Positions 44,875-55,957 of a DNA stretch of 64,000 bases are shown here, one piece after another. Under the pieces are notes generated by a model. It had not been told where the DNA came from. It ran no database searches and was given only the letters and a program-made list of their open reading frames with translations. Position 1 is the first letter of the stretch. Each line of letters begins with the position of its first letter. The position numbers were made by a program, and so were the translations under genes. Origin of the DNA: Galerina marginata (Eukaryota; Basidiomycota; Agaricomycetes; Agaricales; Galerinaceae); the NCBI GenBank assembly GCA_023014335.1, contig JAECYW010000006.1, positions 2,294,001-2,358,000 of the forward strand, given 5' to 3'.

Positions 44875-47382
44875 CTACTCCCCATCCTCTGGTATCATTG
44901 ACTCTTGGGAAATAGCTCGACGTGTGTAGTAAAGACCATAATCAGTTGACGTTGTGCGAGACGACGCAAAGGAATAGGCGGTCACTGTAGACCCGGCTTC
45001 TTCTGAACGATTAGAAGAACTTCGGGGCAGTGAGCTTGGAATCGTTGAGATGGCGCTCACATCGCCTTCTGAACCTGGGGGTGCGGTGAACAATTGCTTG
45101 TGTGACAATTTCGGCACGGTTCGACGCCTCGGAATGATTGTCAGTTTAGCAGTGGTTGGCAATTGCGGTGCAGATGATGGTTTACTGTCTTTGCGCGAGG
45201 TGAAACTGGTCCAGGTAGGGGTATCTAAACAGAAGCGAATTGGCAAACTATAAATTTACAAGAAGTTAATGTACCTCTCATTTCTAATATTGCAGCTTTG
45301 ATATCTGACATCGAGGGCCGCGATGCTGGCTCTGTTTGCCAGCACTTCTCCATCAAATCCCACATATCATCAGTCAGTCCTTGAGAAGTCTCAATGCGTC
45401 CCGGGCGCTCTGGGAGTTTGCTATTGACAAGCTCGCGGAGTACAGCGATGTCGCGTGTGATGTTCTTATACGGTAGTTCACCGCTGAGTATTTCGAGACA
45501 CACCATCCCGTAACTCCACACATCCGAGTGTGTTGATACGGATGCAGAGTGCAGTAGCTCTGGTATAATCCAACTTGGATTTTCGTTATGGGTAACTGCC
45601 TTCCCGCACTGAAGACGATCGTTAACACAACAACATGGGTTAGAAGAGGTCTTACATTTTCTAGAAACTTGGACAGGCCAAAATCGGCAAGGCGTGCGAT
45701 CCCATTCTTCGAGATCAAAACATTTGCCTTAAATGAGTGGATCAGCTAAACCAACATTCCATAAACAAATCATGATAAGGCTTACGCCTCGAAGATCGCC
45801 GTGCACAATACCTCTGGTGTGTAGATATTCAAGGCCTAGCCGACTTCCCGTTAGTGCAGTTCGCTGATGGAACGAGTTCTACTCGCCAGATGCAGCATCT
45901 GCCAGGATTTTCAAGCGATCGGCGGATGGGAATTTTTTCACGTATGCAACTGCAGTACCATAGTCCATCCAGGGGCTGACCTTTATTTTTGCGTGAGATT
46001 GGATGAAGATATATATATAAAACATCACACACAGAATACAAATCCTCGTTTATATAGGTGACACCGAACAAGGGTACGACATTAGGGTGGTCAAGTTCTC
46101 TCCAAATGGATGCCTGCCTTCGGAAATGCTGTGGGCTGTAAGGGATGATATCTGATAAAGTTTTTTGAACGTACATCCTGAAGCTCTGAATCATTTGCCA
46201 GAGTTCTTGGCAGCCGTAGAGCAACCTGGTAGGCCACAGTTTAGATACTACTTAAGTCGGGGTCCTCAAACTCACAGGTTCCTTATCCAACCATTGGCCT
46301 AAAATCTTGAGCCGCAAACGACAAGAAACTGTGACCGAACACACCAAGATATAGGTCACTGAAGGGGCCTTTTGCGATTGTGGTCTGGGAGTTCAAAGTT
46401 ACTTGGCCCGTTACTTCACATGCCACCTAATCATCTATGACTCCATGGAGGACAGAAAGGGAAGGTGCCTCACAATCTGTCAAGGGCGGAAATTTCGAGG
46501 TTTCCTCATGAAGCATCCAGAGGCCAGCTTTGAAATCCTCTTTTTCGCTTGGTTGCAAAGACGGGTCCATTAATTCCTGGAATACTTAGGCCTCTTGTCC
46601 AAATCATTATAAAAGTGGGCCTTACCATTTGGAGGCTCTCCATCACCTCTTCAACAGGCTGCGAATCAATCGAGGGTTGCATAGTCAGCAGGGCCTTCAT
46701 GCAGTCCGTACTTTTAACGATTATGTGCAAAACCTCCCTGATTTCGACCTTATCGCGTCCACGAATGGCTTCAGATTCGAGGTAACCGCGGGCCATTTCC
46801 ATATTCATTTGAATCTAATAAGCAAAGCATCAAGGGTACGGAAAGCGGAAAATAGTGCTAAGGGAGTACCCACAGTGAAGTTCATCGACGCTGCATCGAT
46901 CTCACGATGAAGTCGGTCTATACCTTCTTTGATCTCCTTCTTCTGGACAAAGCTCTTGAGCTGACTCCAACAAGACCACTCCCGGATCTTTCGATCAATG
47001 TGGTCAATAATACTGAATGGTAATGTGAGGACAGAAAGACGGCAGAATTGTTGGGACTGACACCCCGATTTCATGGGCAACCTCTATAGCTTTGGTTCCC
47101 TCCAAGCCTTTCGAACTCTCTCGGAGAGCGACCATTGACTTTACGCAACGAGCGCAGATGTCTTTGCATTGTTGCTGAGAAAGAAATGAGAGACAGATAT
47201 GGTAATAGTTAACAACCGTACAGACTTTGTAAAGCTTGACATTCTCGATGGCAATGTAGGTAGACTCCACTGGAAACGAAGGTCAGACATATCCCACCCA
47301 AGCTGCGAGTCTTCGTACGGGTTTTCACGCCGGCGCTCAGACCCGGTACACTAGACAAGGCGAGCAGGTCCAACAGGCTCAT
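44875..47382 (-). CDS. TKL-type kinase or pseudokinase with MLKL-like N-terminal domain and shared tail motif
   Basis: The start MSLLDLLALSSVPGLSAGVK (47382) opens a helical domain also present in the RasGEF at 37.1-39.8 kb: STYIAIENVKLYK, QQCKDICARCVKSMVAL, IDHIDRKIREWSCWSQLKSF, GIDRLHREIDAASMNFT, and the linker SLQPSEKEDFKA. A kinase fold of the Agaricomycete TKL type follows. LTGQVTL precedes a weak Gly loop (KGPFSDLYLG). Beta-3 reads VALRLPRTL, with Arg where the ATP-binding Lys belongs. The rest looks normal: IWRELDHPNVVPLFGV, HGDLRGANVLISKNG, LADFGLSKF, HSDVWSYGMVCLEILSGELP. The order four-helix domain then kinase recalls animal MLKL, whose kinase part is inactive. The last exon ends ASSRTTSTDYGLYYTRRAIS. 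About ten introns, some with weak donors; N-lobe borders are the least certain. Confidence 0.78.
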
Positions 47383-47577
47383 CAAGCAATTATGAAAGGA
47401 AAGTCCACTGCGAAGTGGTGAAGAGAAAGAGCATAGTAGGCTTCGAGGTCCAGGTGATGTTGATCAACATTCAGCAGTCGATTGCTAATACATGATTGCT
47501 ATTAATATAACTTAGTCTAGTCGCGAATCCATCTGTTTTCGGAGCGTCGGGAAGTGTCTGTCAGGCGGGTCGTGACC

Positions 47578-48021
47578 CTATGGACCAACAGTAGCACGGT
47601 CAACGGATGAAAAGAAGTGGGAAGAAGAACTAAACTCACTATCGCCTGGTCTCTCCAAGTTCCGTACATCAGCTCGTTGCGTTGGTATCCACCAATTGTC
47701 GATAGAGAGATGCTTTTTGTGCCGATGCTCCAGTTCGGCGACCCGTTCGTTTATCTGGACTAGCCAAGCGTCAACTTCTTCGAGAAAGGACGCCGATGAG
47801 TCTAGATTTGAGGGTGGAGAAGCGGTCGGTGTCGCGGGCGGCGTCTGTAGCATTGGCTTCATGGGTTCGTCCGACGTCTTGGTGATTTGGAACCTGTCCG
47901 AGTGTGCTAACTCTGGCATGAATGTTGGTATGGAGGTCGTTAAGAAAACAAGAGAAATGGCCGATTTGTCGGAAGAGAGTTGACAAAATAGTGAGAGACG
48001 AATGAGGCCAGGTATGGCCAA
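47578..48021 (-). CDS. Hypothetical protein with a helical segment
   Basis: A 147-codon frame. A hydrophobic N-terminus (LIRLSLFCQLSSDKSAIS) could be a membrane anchor or an out-of-frame artefact. The later part has coherent protein character: SFLEEVDAWLVQINERVAEL, probably a coiled coil, then HRHKKHLSIDNWWIP. The true start may be the Met before PELAHSDRF. I do not recognise a family. It lies 196 bp upstream of the TKL kinase start on the same strand. Confidence 0.35.
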   Translation of the reverse strand: MAIPGLIRLSLFCQLSSDKSAISLVFLTTSIPTFMPELAHSDRFQITKTSDEPMKPMLQTPPATPTASPPSNLDSSASFLEEVDAWLVQINERVAELEHRHKKHLSIDNWWIPTQRADVRNLERPGDSEFSSSSHFFSSVDRATVGP

Positions 48022-48790
48022 AGTATTATGCCGTCTTGCGTCAGAAAACTACAGCATATATATAAGCGAGGGGTTGTAGGTCGTCGAGGGGAAATGTCAC
48101 GTTGATAGATCCGGAAATAGGATCACCCTCAGTAGGTGATCGGAATGGGGTAACCATAGCAGTCCCGGGCTTCGTGAATATTTGCGAAAAGGCACGCCCA
48201 TGTGCCATCGGCCAGTCTACGCCAGCCAGGTGCGTGACACCACCAATGGGCACGACGGAAGTCGCCCGACGTCCCGAAGTTCTCGACTGCAAGTCATACA
48301 GTACGGATGCGGCAGTAACAACGAGAAACGGGGGAATTACAATTCCCCCTATGGCAGTGGTCAACAGTCAGCTGAAAGTTAGGCAATAGAAACACTGGTA
48401 ACGGAGCAACGTTGTAGGTCTTTGAATTAAAATTAATAATGCGCAAAGGTTTAGATCGGCACCCTAAAGGTTACAAAAAAGGAATTTGATTTGATTGTAG
48501 TATACTGCGCATCGATCGTTAATGACTTGCAACATGAACTGTATCTAGACTAGATCTCACCTGCAATAAAACATGTAGGCTTTCTTGAAGAGGGAACTTG
48601 ATGGCTGGGGCTCTACTATACGGAATGTAAAAAGTAAGTCAAGCTGTCCAGAGGACAAATTTAGGGAAAGGAAAACTCACGGAGTGAATAATTTTACATC
48701 GCCAGTCCGCTCGTCTTACAAACATTCCAAGAAGCACCTTTTGCCCACCAGCCATTGCCATACATTTTGGGGTGATTTTGAAGTATGCGA
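48022..48790. other. No recognisable gene
   Basis: An open frame at 48041-48364 (minus) lacks recognisable character. The rest is AT-rich and lies at the 3' side of the mago nashi gene. Confidence 0.5.
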
Positions 48791-49573
48791 TTAAATTGGT
48801 TTGATCTTGAAATGGAGAGAGATCAAAGAAAAGATCAAGCACTACAATACGATCATAAAAATTGTGCACAAGTCGGATATGAATACGCAGTCAAACCTTC
48901 AGATCTTGAACCAGATAGTAGAAAACACGGAGGCCTTCGGGGTCCTCACTATCCTGGATGTCCACTAAGGAGCCGATTTTGGCGGTCTGCGAAAATGGAG
49001 CAAAACAGAATGAGTTGAGTGACAACAACTTAGAGAGATTGCAGCGCACCTCGAATGCAATGTGGTCGTTACCAACACGGATTTCAAGCTCCTGCTTTCC
49101 AACGATGTTCTTTTTTGGCCAGTTGGTGTCGTCTTCTCTGAGCGTTGACATGTTGGTGAGATGCAGACAGTCGGAGGACGTAAAAAGCCTACTTGGTAAT
49201 CTCACTTGCTTCTACTATGCGCTTGAGCTCCTTCACCACGAGTGGACCGACCCACACTGAGAAAACAAATAAGTTGGTAAGTGCCAAATCCACGCGTCAG
49301 ATCCGGAATCCACTTACTTTCTTTCCTGATGAGACTATCGTTCCGGTAGTTGGAGTTATTCGCATAACGAAGACGACCATGCGAGTACTCGAACTCCAAA
49401 AACTCGTGGCCATGCTTGCCAGAGTGTCCTGTGCTAAAATCGATGTTGGCTTGGGCTCGCCGTCAAATAACGACGAAACTTACTAGTATCTAAAGACTTG
49501 TCAACATTTCAGTCGCAAAAAAACAGATACCAACATACCTGAGGTAGAATGGGTCGCTGTCGACGGAAGACAT
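48791..49573 (-). CDS. mago: Mago nashi (MAGOH), exon junction complex subunit
   Basis: A core exon-junction-complex protein that binds Y14 and marks spliced mRNAs. Exons reconstruct a full protein: [12 protein letters not shown] (49573 to about 49539), a 6-nt exon at 49489-49484 completing the first Tyr and giving all but the last base of the second, then [18 protein letters not shown] with [18 protein letters not shown] (from 49433), [40 protein letters not shown] with [28 protein letters not shown] with [10 protein letters not shown], and a last exon [16 protein letters not shown] ending at 48791. The match to the near-invariant eukaryotic sequence is strong and all introns have GT-AG ends. 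The length (about 150 aa) is normal. Confidence 0.93.
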
Positions 49574-50072
49574 TTGTGCTTGTCGTTGCAGGTTGAAAGA
49601 AGGCTGGCAATGCCAACGTGTGCATGAGGATTAAGTCTCACGCTCAAGCCGCCTTCGGCCTCGGCGTCATAACCCTTAACGCGCTTCTTCATCATCCAGT
49701 GCCACAGCAAGTCTGGCTGGGCGCTAGACAAGTGTTACAGGGGGATACTCGGGTCAGTCTTTCAATGCTATCAAAATATCATCTAATTGACTGGATTCAA
49801 GGTTTCCCGACTGGACGACACGAGGAATTATCCTCGAAGTCAGCGAGATGTAAGATAGCCTCCATGCATTTACTTTCAGTCGCTAATAATTAATTTTTTC
49901 TGCAGTTCAGACCCGCTATGCCTCATGTAGATGTCAATGCACTGTACGTCCAAGTTCGTCGTCGGCTTGTTGAAAGTGGAGAGTGGGAGCAGTGAGAATA
50001 CTTCTGCTCTCAGACACCTACCGCGTTTAAGATGACGAAACAGGATACGTGCTGTCATGAACGCGAAGCTTA
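49574..50072. other. Promoter side of mago nashi; no supported gene
   Basis: Overlapping frames occur on both strands (for example 49618-49893 plus and 49876-50058 minus) without family signal. Confidence 0.45.
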
Positions 50073-50361
50073 ATGAAAGTGGATGGTGCGACGAGGTCCA
50101 TCACAAGAGTAAAGGTAGAATTTTATTTCTGGTTGATACGACTTTCAGACGAACGACAATTCTTAGAGCTAGCAAGAAACATGGACCCGCTTTCTTTCAA
50201 GGCGCTTCACGCAGAATTCGCCCGGGCTGACAGTACGTCTCCTTTTGTAACACTTCATCTACATATCCATTAAATACCCTTCTTTAGCCGCTATTCCTCT
50301 TGCAGTGAAGCGCGAAATTTCTGGCCTGATTAAGCAACAGCTTGAAAAGCAGTTCGAATAA
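50073..50361 (+). CDS. Possible small protein, two exons
   Basis: A frame containing LELARNMDPLSFKALHAEF continues across an intron (50233-50287, GTACGT to TTTAG) into AIPLAVKREISGLIKQQLEK and a stop at 50361. The second exon is helical and coherent, which favours a real gene. The start is uncertain: Met at 50073 or at the internal Met before DPLSF. I do not recognise it; a small mitochondrial or assembly factor is one possibility. Confidence 0.35.
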
Positions 50362-50633
50362 CATGTTACTACTGGTCGCCAAACGTCGATGTGCGAGTCG
50401 CAACTGATCCGATTCAAAGACACGCAGGACAAGGACGTAGCTTAAATTCCTGATCCTTGACCGGAAGAATGGCTTTTGTATTTAGACCCTTCCTGTACGA
50501 ATTGACTCGCACAACAACGGAAAGCATACTTAATCTGACAAAAATAGGTTGAACAGCCTTCATATTGAGTAGCCGACACCTCAGCTCAGGGAAGTTACAG
50601 TTTTGGATGATTTAGAAGGCGTGGCTTTCCTTG

Positions 50634-51655
50634 CTACGTGTAAACAACAACAGCATTGGCACAGATCGCGTCTTCTCGATAAACAACGGCTTCGTGATAA
50701 TTAACTTTACCACCTTCGGGATAAGTCGCTGCCGTCACCTCATGAATAAGTTGAAGTCAGCCAAGAAACGCTACAGCAAATTGAGCGGAACTGACTGAAT
50801 TGTAGAGATGGGGAGCATGTTGCATATCATGCGAAGCTTCATACATCGTTTTCGATCTCCCAAGGACAACGTGGTTGATGATCATGACACGCGTACGCAG
50901 AGTGGCATCTACGTTGGTGGAATAATCGTCAGCTTTGGATGATACCGCAGTCGAATAGATTCCCGGTCCAAACATCCGTGCTAAAAAATAATTGAGAAGA
51001 TATAAGAGATCGAGCAGCGGGCTAGTCCTTACCTCCTTTAGCTCTCTCCATATTGTATGATCCCCTTAGGATGCAACATAGATTGCAATCAGTCCGAGTG
51101 CATGAAGTGACGCTTTGACGGTTTTCGGCGATTCTACACCCTCGTCGTGTCCCATGAAAAAGCATTTGGGTGTTCCCCACTTTATTGCTGCATAATCTTG
51201 ATCAACTTCATCGCCACTCCACAAGAAACATAGTTATACCTGTAATCGCTGAATCTACCCAAATGAGTTAGTCCATTAGACGAATAGGCGACGTAAAATA
51301 TGCTCTTGATTGTTGGCCGCGCCTTGTGTGGATGCTTCCATCCATCAAGGAATTTTCGAGATACTTTCCTCCGAGTGAGCGGGGGAACTATAAAACAAAC
51401 AGAGCTTCTTACTGAGTTGATACTCTGCATCATCCGGGGGAACATGAATGAGATTCTGTTGGTCGAAGATGATCAACCCTCGTCGCAGGATCAGAAGGAC
51501 TGGACATCATACCACGGCTGAATCGTAACACGAATGAAGGTGAACGTGTCCTGATGCGTCGAGAGCGGCGTGTAACATGGCAAATCTGATTCAACTTCTG
51601 ATGAAAGAGTTTTCTGTATTGCAAGACGAAGGTGGTGGTTCGAGGTGATTTCAAT
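50634..51655 (-). CDS. PARP-type ADP-ribosyltransferase
   Basis: Carries a PARP catalytic domain that would transfer ADP-ribose from NAD+. The order is VSRKFLDGWKHPHKARPTIK, YVAYSSNGLTHLGRFSDYRY, GNTQMLFHGTRRGC (the NAD-binding His), a Cys-rich insert CTRTDCNLCCILRGSYNM typical of a fungal subgroup, then MFGPGIYSTAVSSKADDYST (Tyr) and, after an intron, EGGKVNYHEAVVYREDAI with the catalytic Glu. The H-Y-E triad is therefore complete. The stop is at 50634. The N-terminal part (51450-51655) is not clear and the start is a guess; I see no WWE, BRCT or zinc-finger domain inside the window portion. Confidence 0.75.
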
Positions 51656-52166
51656 CATGCAGCTCTGCTCAAGTTGTCCTATATTTGGCAGCTAGCATAG
51701 CCTATTCCCTGGGCATGGGCAAATGCAAGTACGATGTCTAGAACATCAATGCTGTGTCTGACTAGGCTGAGGGCTAATTTAAGAGAATCAGATCGTCAGA
51801 CACCGCGTTCTACCGCGTTGAAAAGAGGACATCCGGACATTACCTTTTTTTCTGGCTTGAAAGTGAAAAAGCTGCAGGGCACTGCTTCAGCACATGCTTG
51901 TGACTCTTACGAGATAATAAAAGCCGCTGAAGAACGATTCTGGAACGTGTAACGTCTGGTGCGTTTTCCGCAACAAAGGAAGGAAATGAAAGTGTCGCTT
52001 TTCAACGGGGCTGCTAAACCGTGTGAAACTCGGCGCGTATTTTTGCTTTACGACCACGACCATGCTGGGACTCTCCACGGCTCGGTCGACCCGCAGATGT
52101 ATTCCAACAACTGTGAGGTGTAGAAGGCACGAAAGTACTGTTTCAAAGTAAGCTCGTTCTCTTTAT
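51656..52166. other. Divergent intergenic region
   Basis: It lies between the PARP gene (minus) and the uS10m gene (plus). A 72-codon frame at 51734 is unsupported. A first exon of uS10m could be hidden here. Confidence 0.45.
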
Positions 52167-52805
52167 ATGCCACGATCGAGGTCCTTATTCTTTGTCGTCA
52201 GAAATACACCAGGATTGAAGTATGATCCTTCAAAACTTCCTCTTACTAAACCTCTAGACCCCACCAAGGACGTATTCACGGAGGAAGAATACGCCGCCAC
52301 TCTTATCCATGGGCGCAGTGTTCACGAACCGTTCTTCCATCCACGGACACACGACATCCCCGTCGCGAACATCCATTTCCGGTCGCACCACGTCCAACTC
52401 CTCAACCTTTTCACACACTTTGCTGTCCATGCCGCATCTTCGTTGGGTATTCCGACATCGAAAGTCGTGCCTCTACCCACACAGCGTACGCTATGGACCG
52501 TACTACGGAGTCCCTTCGTCCACAAGAAGTCTCAGGAAAATTTTGAACGAAAAGTGCACAAGCGGGCTGTTAAGGCATGGGATGCCGATCCTGAGGTTGT
52601 CGGACGCTGGGTCACATATCTCCGAGCACACGCTATGGCTGGCGTCGGAATGAAGGTCACAACATGGGATAGGTTGCCTCTGGGCGTAGGTTCGCGTGTG
52701 GCAGTTGGTGATAACAGCATGGAGAACCCGTCACTTTCTGCGCCAAAGAAGATTCAAGAATTAGGGAAGAAGATTATCGAGGAACAACGGCCTCACCAAG
52801 TATGA
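52167..52805 (+). CDS. rsm10: Mitochondrial ribosomal protein uS10m
   Basis: Small-subunit mitochondrial ribosomal protein. A single 212-aa frame carries the S10 fold: [60 protein letters not shown] and [19 protein letters not shown]. The C-terminal extension ([20 protein letters not shown]) occurs in fungal members. The N-terminal 70 residues include [16 protein letters not shown], a plausible but short targeting peptide, so an extra upstream exon cannot be excluded. Confidence 0.88.
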   Translation: MPRSRSLFFVVRNTPGLKYDPSKLPLTKPLDPTKDVFTEEEYAATLIHGRSVHEPFFHPRTHDIPVANIHFRSHHVQLLNLFTHFAVHAASSLGIPTSKVVPLPTQRTLWTVLRSPFVHKKSQENFERKVHKRAVKAWDADPEVVGRWVTYLRAHAMAGVGMKVTTWDRLPLGVGSRVAVGDNSMENPSLSAPKKIQELGKKIIEEQRPHQV

Positions 52806-53623
52806 AACGCCATCTTTCCTGGACACATTCATTTTTTTCTCGAGTTACTTAAGATCAATATTAATTATAGACCGGTGCTTTTTTGCAACTACGTACATGA
52901 AGTTCGTCGACTTGCCTCATCAACCATACATGTGCGCGCATTGAGACTCCATTTCAGAGTGAACTCAACGGTGAATACGATTGTGTAAAGGACTGCGAAG
53001 AGCTGCGAACATTAAAGCCAGCTTGCATAGCCGACTGTGCTATGACAACACCGGTTATCGTGGACATCAGGGACATGAGCCACCGTTGGCGCACACACTG
53101 GATAGATCTGCGTCCTGGTTTCCATCCAGTTCTTCAACAACCCTCTCTAATTGATCACCATCGTGATCAAACTTTCCTCATAACAGCATCTATATCTGTC
53201 TGCCATTGGCTAACGGCGACAGACGGACAGTGTTTTGAACGGCCATTGGCTGATGCCTCTGTCACTGTCTCATGCAGCTGTTTTGGATTGAAAGAATCCC
53301 CGTTTTGATTTTGATGGCATTTATGTTCACAGGCCTCATTCCATCCGAATCTGTTTGTAGAAACACATTTCTGTTCTTCCCACTCACCTTCTAGTGCTAA
53401 GGCTGGCACCTAAGCTATTTTCATTAGGTGAGTGTTGCGATAATCCTTGGAATAGCGGGTTTAAACTGACGCATACTACTCTCAAGGCCTCCCGCCTGAA
53501 AGGAGCTTTGTGCTCCTCGGTTTATTTCTTCGTTTCAGTATTTAGGCATTGCGGTCGTGCTGGACACCGGTCTCCTTCTCTACACTCCTTTAATCAGACC
53601 CTCATTTCATCGTGACGTCCAAT
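52806..53623. other. No recognisable gene
   Basis: Short frames only. The last 150 bp are pyrimidine-rich and likely the leader of the membrane protein gene that follows. Confidence 0.5.
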
Positions 53624-55411
53624 ATGACAATCCCTTCTTCGTCTTTGCTTGCCCTCTGGATTCTCGCTGGCCTCGCAGGGTCGTCCCTGGCACAAACGAA
53701 CAAGTTGTTCCAATGGCAATTTGCAAATGCAGTCCGTGGTTCCTATTTCTATCTTCATTCATTCCTTTGATTTTTCTCCGGAATACAGGCGCTGTCAAGT
53801 TTATTACCGACATGCACCCCACTCCAGATAGTTGTCAAATCCTTTGACCCGACAACAAATGCCACCAATGGCACTCCCCCGTACTATATGATATCGTTTG
53901 CGGTGGGTGGAACTCCAGTAACGACGTTCATTGGGACAGACGAGAACAATCTCAGCTGGACAATCACTCAACCTGTTGGTGAGTATGTTTTCGTTCTTTT
54001 CGGGCCGTCAACTCACCCAGCGACAGATTCTCAATTGATGCTCAGTGTGGTTGATGCAAACGGCAGTGCTGGTGGTATACCACCCCAGCTTTCCACTGTC
54101 ATTGGTGGGTTTATTTCTTGCGCCGTTTTCATTATGAAATCTGATGTCGGCGAACTTGAAGCTGGTCAATCAACACGTTGTGTTACGCCTCCGTCGACAC
54201 CTTCATTTACTGTCACCGCAAATGTCACGGATGAATTGACCACTTGCCAGCCGTGGGGGCTAACAGTCAAGGGTGGTGTGCCCCCATATAACGTGACGCT
54301 AGCTGCTGTCAACTCGCCTATCGTGACGAATGTCACCATGCCCTTTGGCCTCGACGTTTTCACATTCATCGACCGCGCCGACCCAAATACCCAGCTTCTT
54401 GGTGTGTGACTATCTAATTCGTCCTTCTTGACGCGTTGGCTGACCTGTTGTGATGATCTTTGATATTTTCTAATAATATCATTAGCCGCAATCAGTGACT
54501 TGTAAGAATATGTCAGAACCTTGTTATATGGTTTCGCCTTATCTTTATTAACAGCACGGGACAATGGGCCACCGGAACTCCGATTGTGAAAACTAGAGGT
54601 GTCTAGTGGTTCTCATCTGCTGGCCTTGTTAAATTTGCTCACCAAGTTTCTGTGTCGCCTAGGGCAAACCGATGTGTCATGTGTAGGACTTGTCAGTTCA
54701 TCCGGCAATTCAACGCAGATTAAGCAGCAACAAGACGCTGCCAACGCAGCTGCCCAATCTGCGAAGCGAAAACACTCAGCCGTTGTCGGTGTAGCGGTCA
54801 CTTTGGTGCTTCTGGTGGTGTTTGGATTAGCCGGCGCTGCTTTCTTTCAGCTGCGGAAACGAAAGCGAGAGGCCGAAGAAGAGCTTGCTCAGACTCGCCC
54901 AACTCAATTTGTTGAACCCGAACCACAAATGGAGCCCAACAACAGTTATCCAGAACGCCCTTCAGTGTCCGGAAAAGCAGCGTTGGCGATGAGAGAAGCC
55001 CAGAATTCGTATTCAAATGCTGTATCTGTGCTCCATCGTCCTTCGCCTTCCCAGTCCTCATCCGGACTTCTATCTTCTCAGGATAACTTGGGTAGGAGCA
55101 CAAGTGCAACAGCGTCGGGGTCCACCGATGTCCGACCGCAACGCCCAGGCAGCCAGTTGTCCATTCCTGGGTTCGCAAATTTTCCCACTACTTCAATACG
55201 CCGTTCAGCAAAGGCAACTGAGGCCAGTGGGACCACTACCCGCCCATCGGACTCGGAACATCCAGAAAGTCCTTTCAATGATCGTAGATCCCCTTTGGCG
55301 ACGAGGGTAAATGAAGGGTTGGTCTTCCAGCATCAGGATGCGGATAGGGTTCAGGAACTACCCCCTCCGTATGCTGATCGGGCTCGAAGGTCCCGCCCGT
55401 CTTCTTCATAA
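53624..55411 (+). CDS. Single-pass membrane glycoprotein of unknown function
   Basis: The first exon encodes a signal peptide (MTIPSSSLLALWILAGLAGS, then LAQT). The ectodomain has many N-glycosylation sites (NATN, NVTD, NVTL, NVTM) and two repeats of a C-x-P-x-x-L/W type start (CTPLQIVVKSFDPTT; CQPWGLTVKGGVPPYNVTL). A helix AVVGVAVTLVLLVVFGLAGA then spans the membrane, followed by KRKREAEEEL and a long Ser/Pro-rich cytosolic tail ending with PPPYADRARRSRPSS, a PPxY-like motif. The layout is common in basidiomycete surface proteins with no known ligand. About six exons; the tail is encoded in one long exon from about 54685. Confidence 0.72.
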
Positions 55412-55957
55412 TCTTTGCCTTTTGTATATGTTTTATGCTAGCTTTTTTCTTCTTTCTCTTGGTGTATTTGGTCGATCAGTCGAGTTAGGTCAGTTGTATT
55501 GTACTGGTATCTCAGATCTCAAATGTCATTTTTCCGTGTAGCACCTGAATCACTGAACTGTCGAGTGCTGGGAACTGGTTCACCTCTTACTATTACTATT
55601 ATCATACCTGTGGCAGCCAGCAGAATTGACTTGGTGGTATTTTCCGTCAACCGCGTAACCAAGACTTTGGTCAGAGTCCCATTTTGAGATGTCAAGATCA
55701 TGCAAGCCGAAAATGGGAGCACAGGGTTTTTTTTCGACTTTCCAAAGCGTCAGCGGCTGCCATTCGGTCTGGTCCTTCATTTTACAAATTAAAATATTTT
55801 GATGGAGCATTTCATTCAAATTCATTGATCTTGTTGTGTACGCCGTATAATTACAAACCTGTTCAGAACTACATTAATCGAAAACAAATAGGGTACATGG
55901 ACAACATGGAGGCAAATTTAAGAATAAGAATAGCAATAATGGAAGTGAGAAATTCGT
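55412..55957. other. Convergent intergenic region
   Basis: It holds the 3' ends of the membrane glycoprotein gene (plus) and the Rua1-type gene (minus). No supported frame. Confidence 0.55.
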
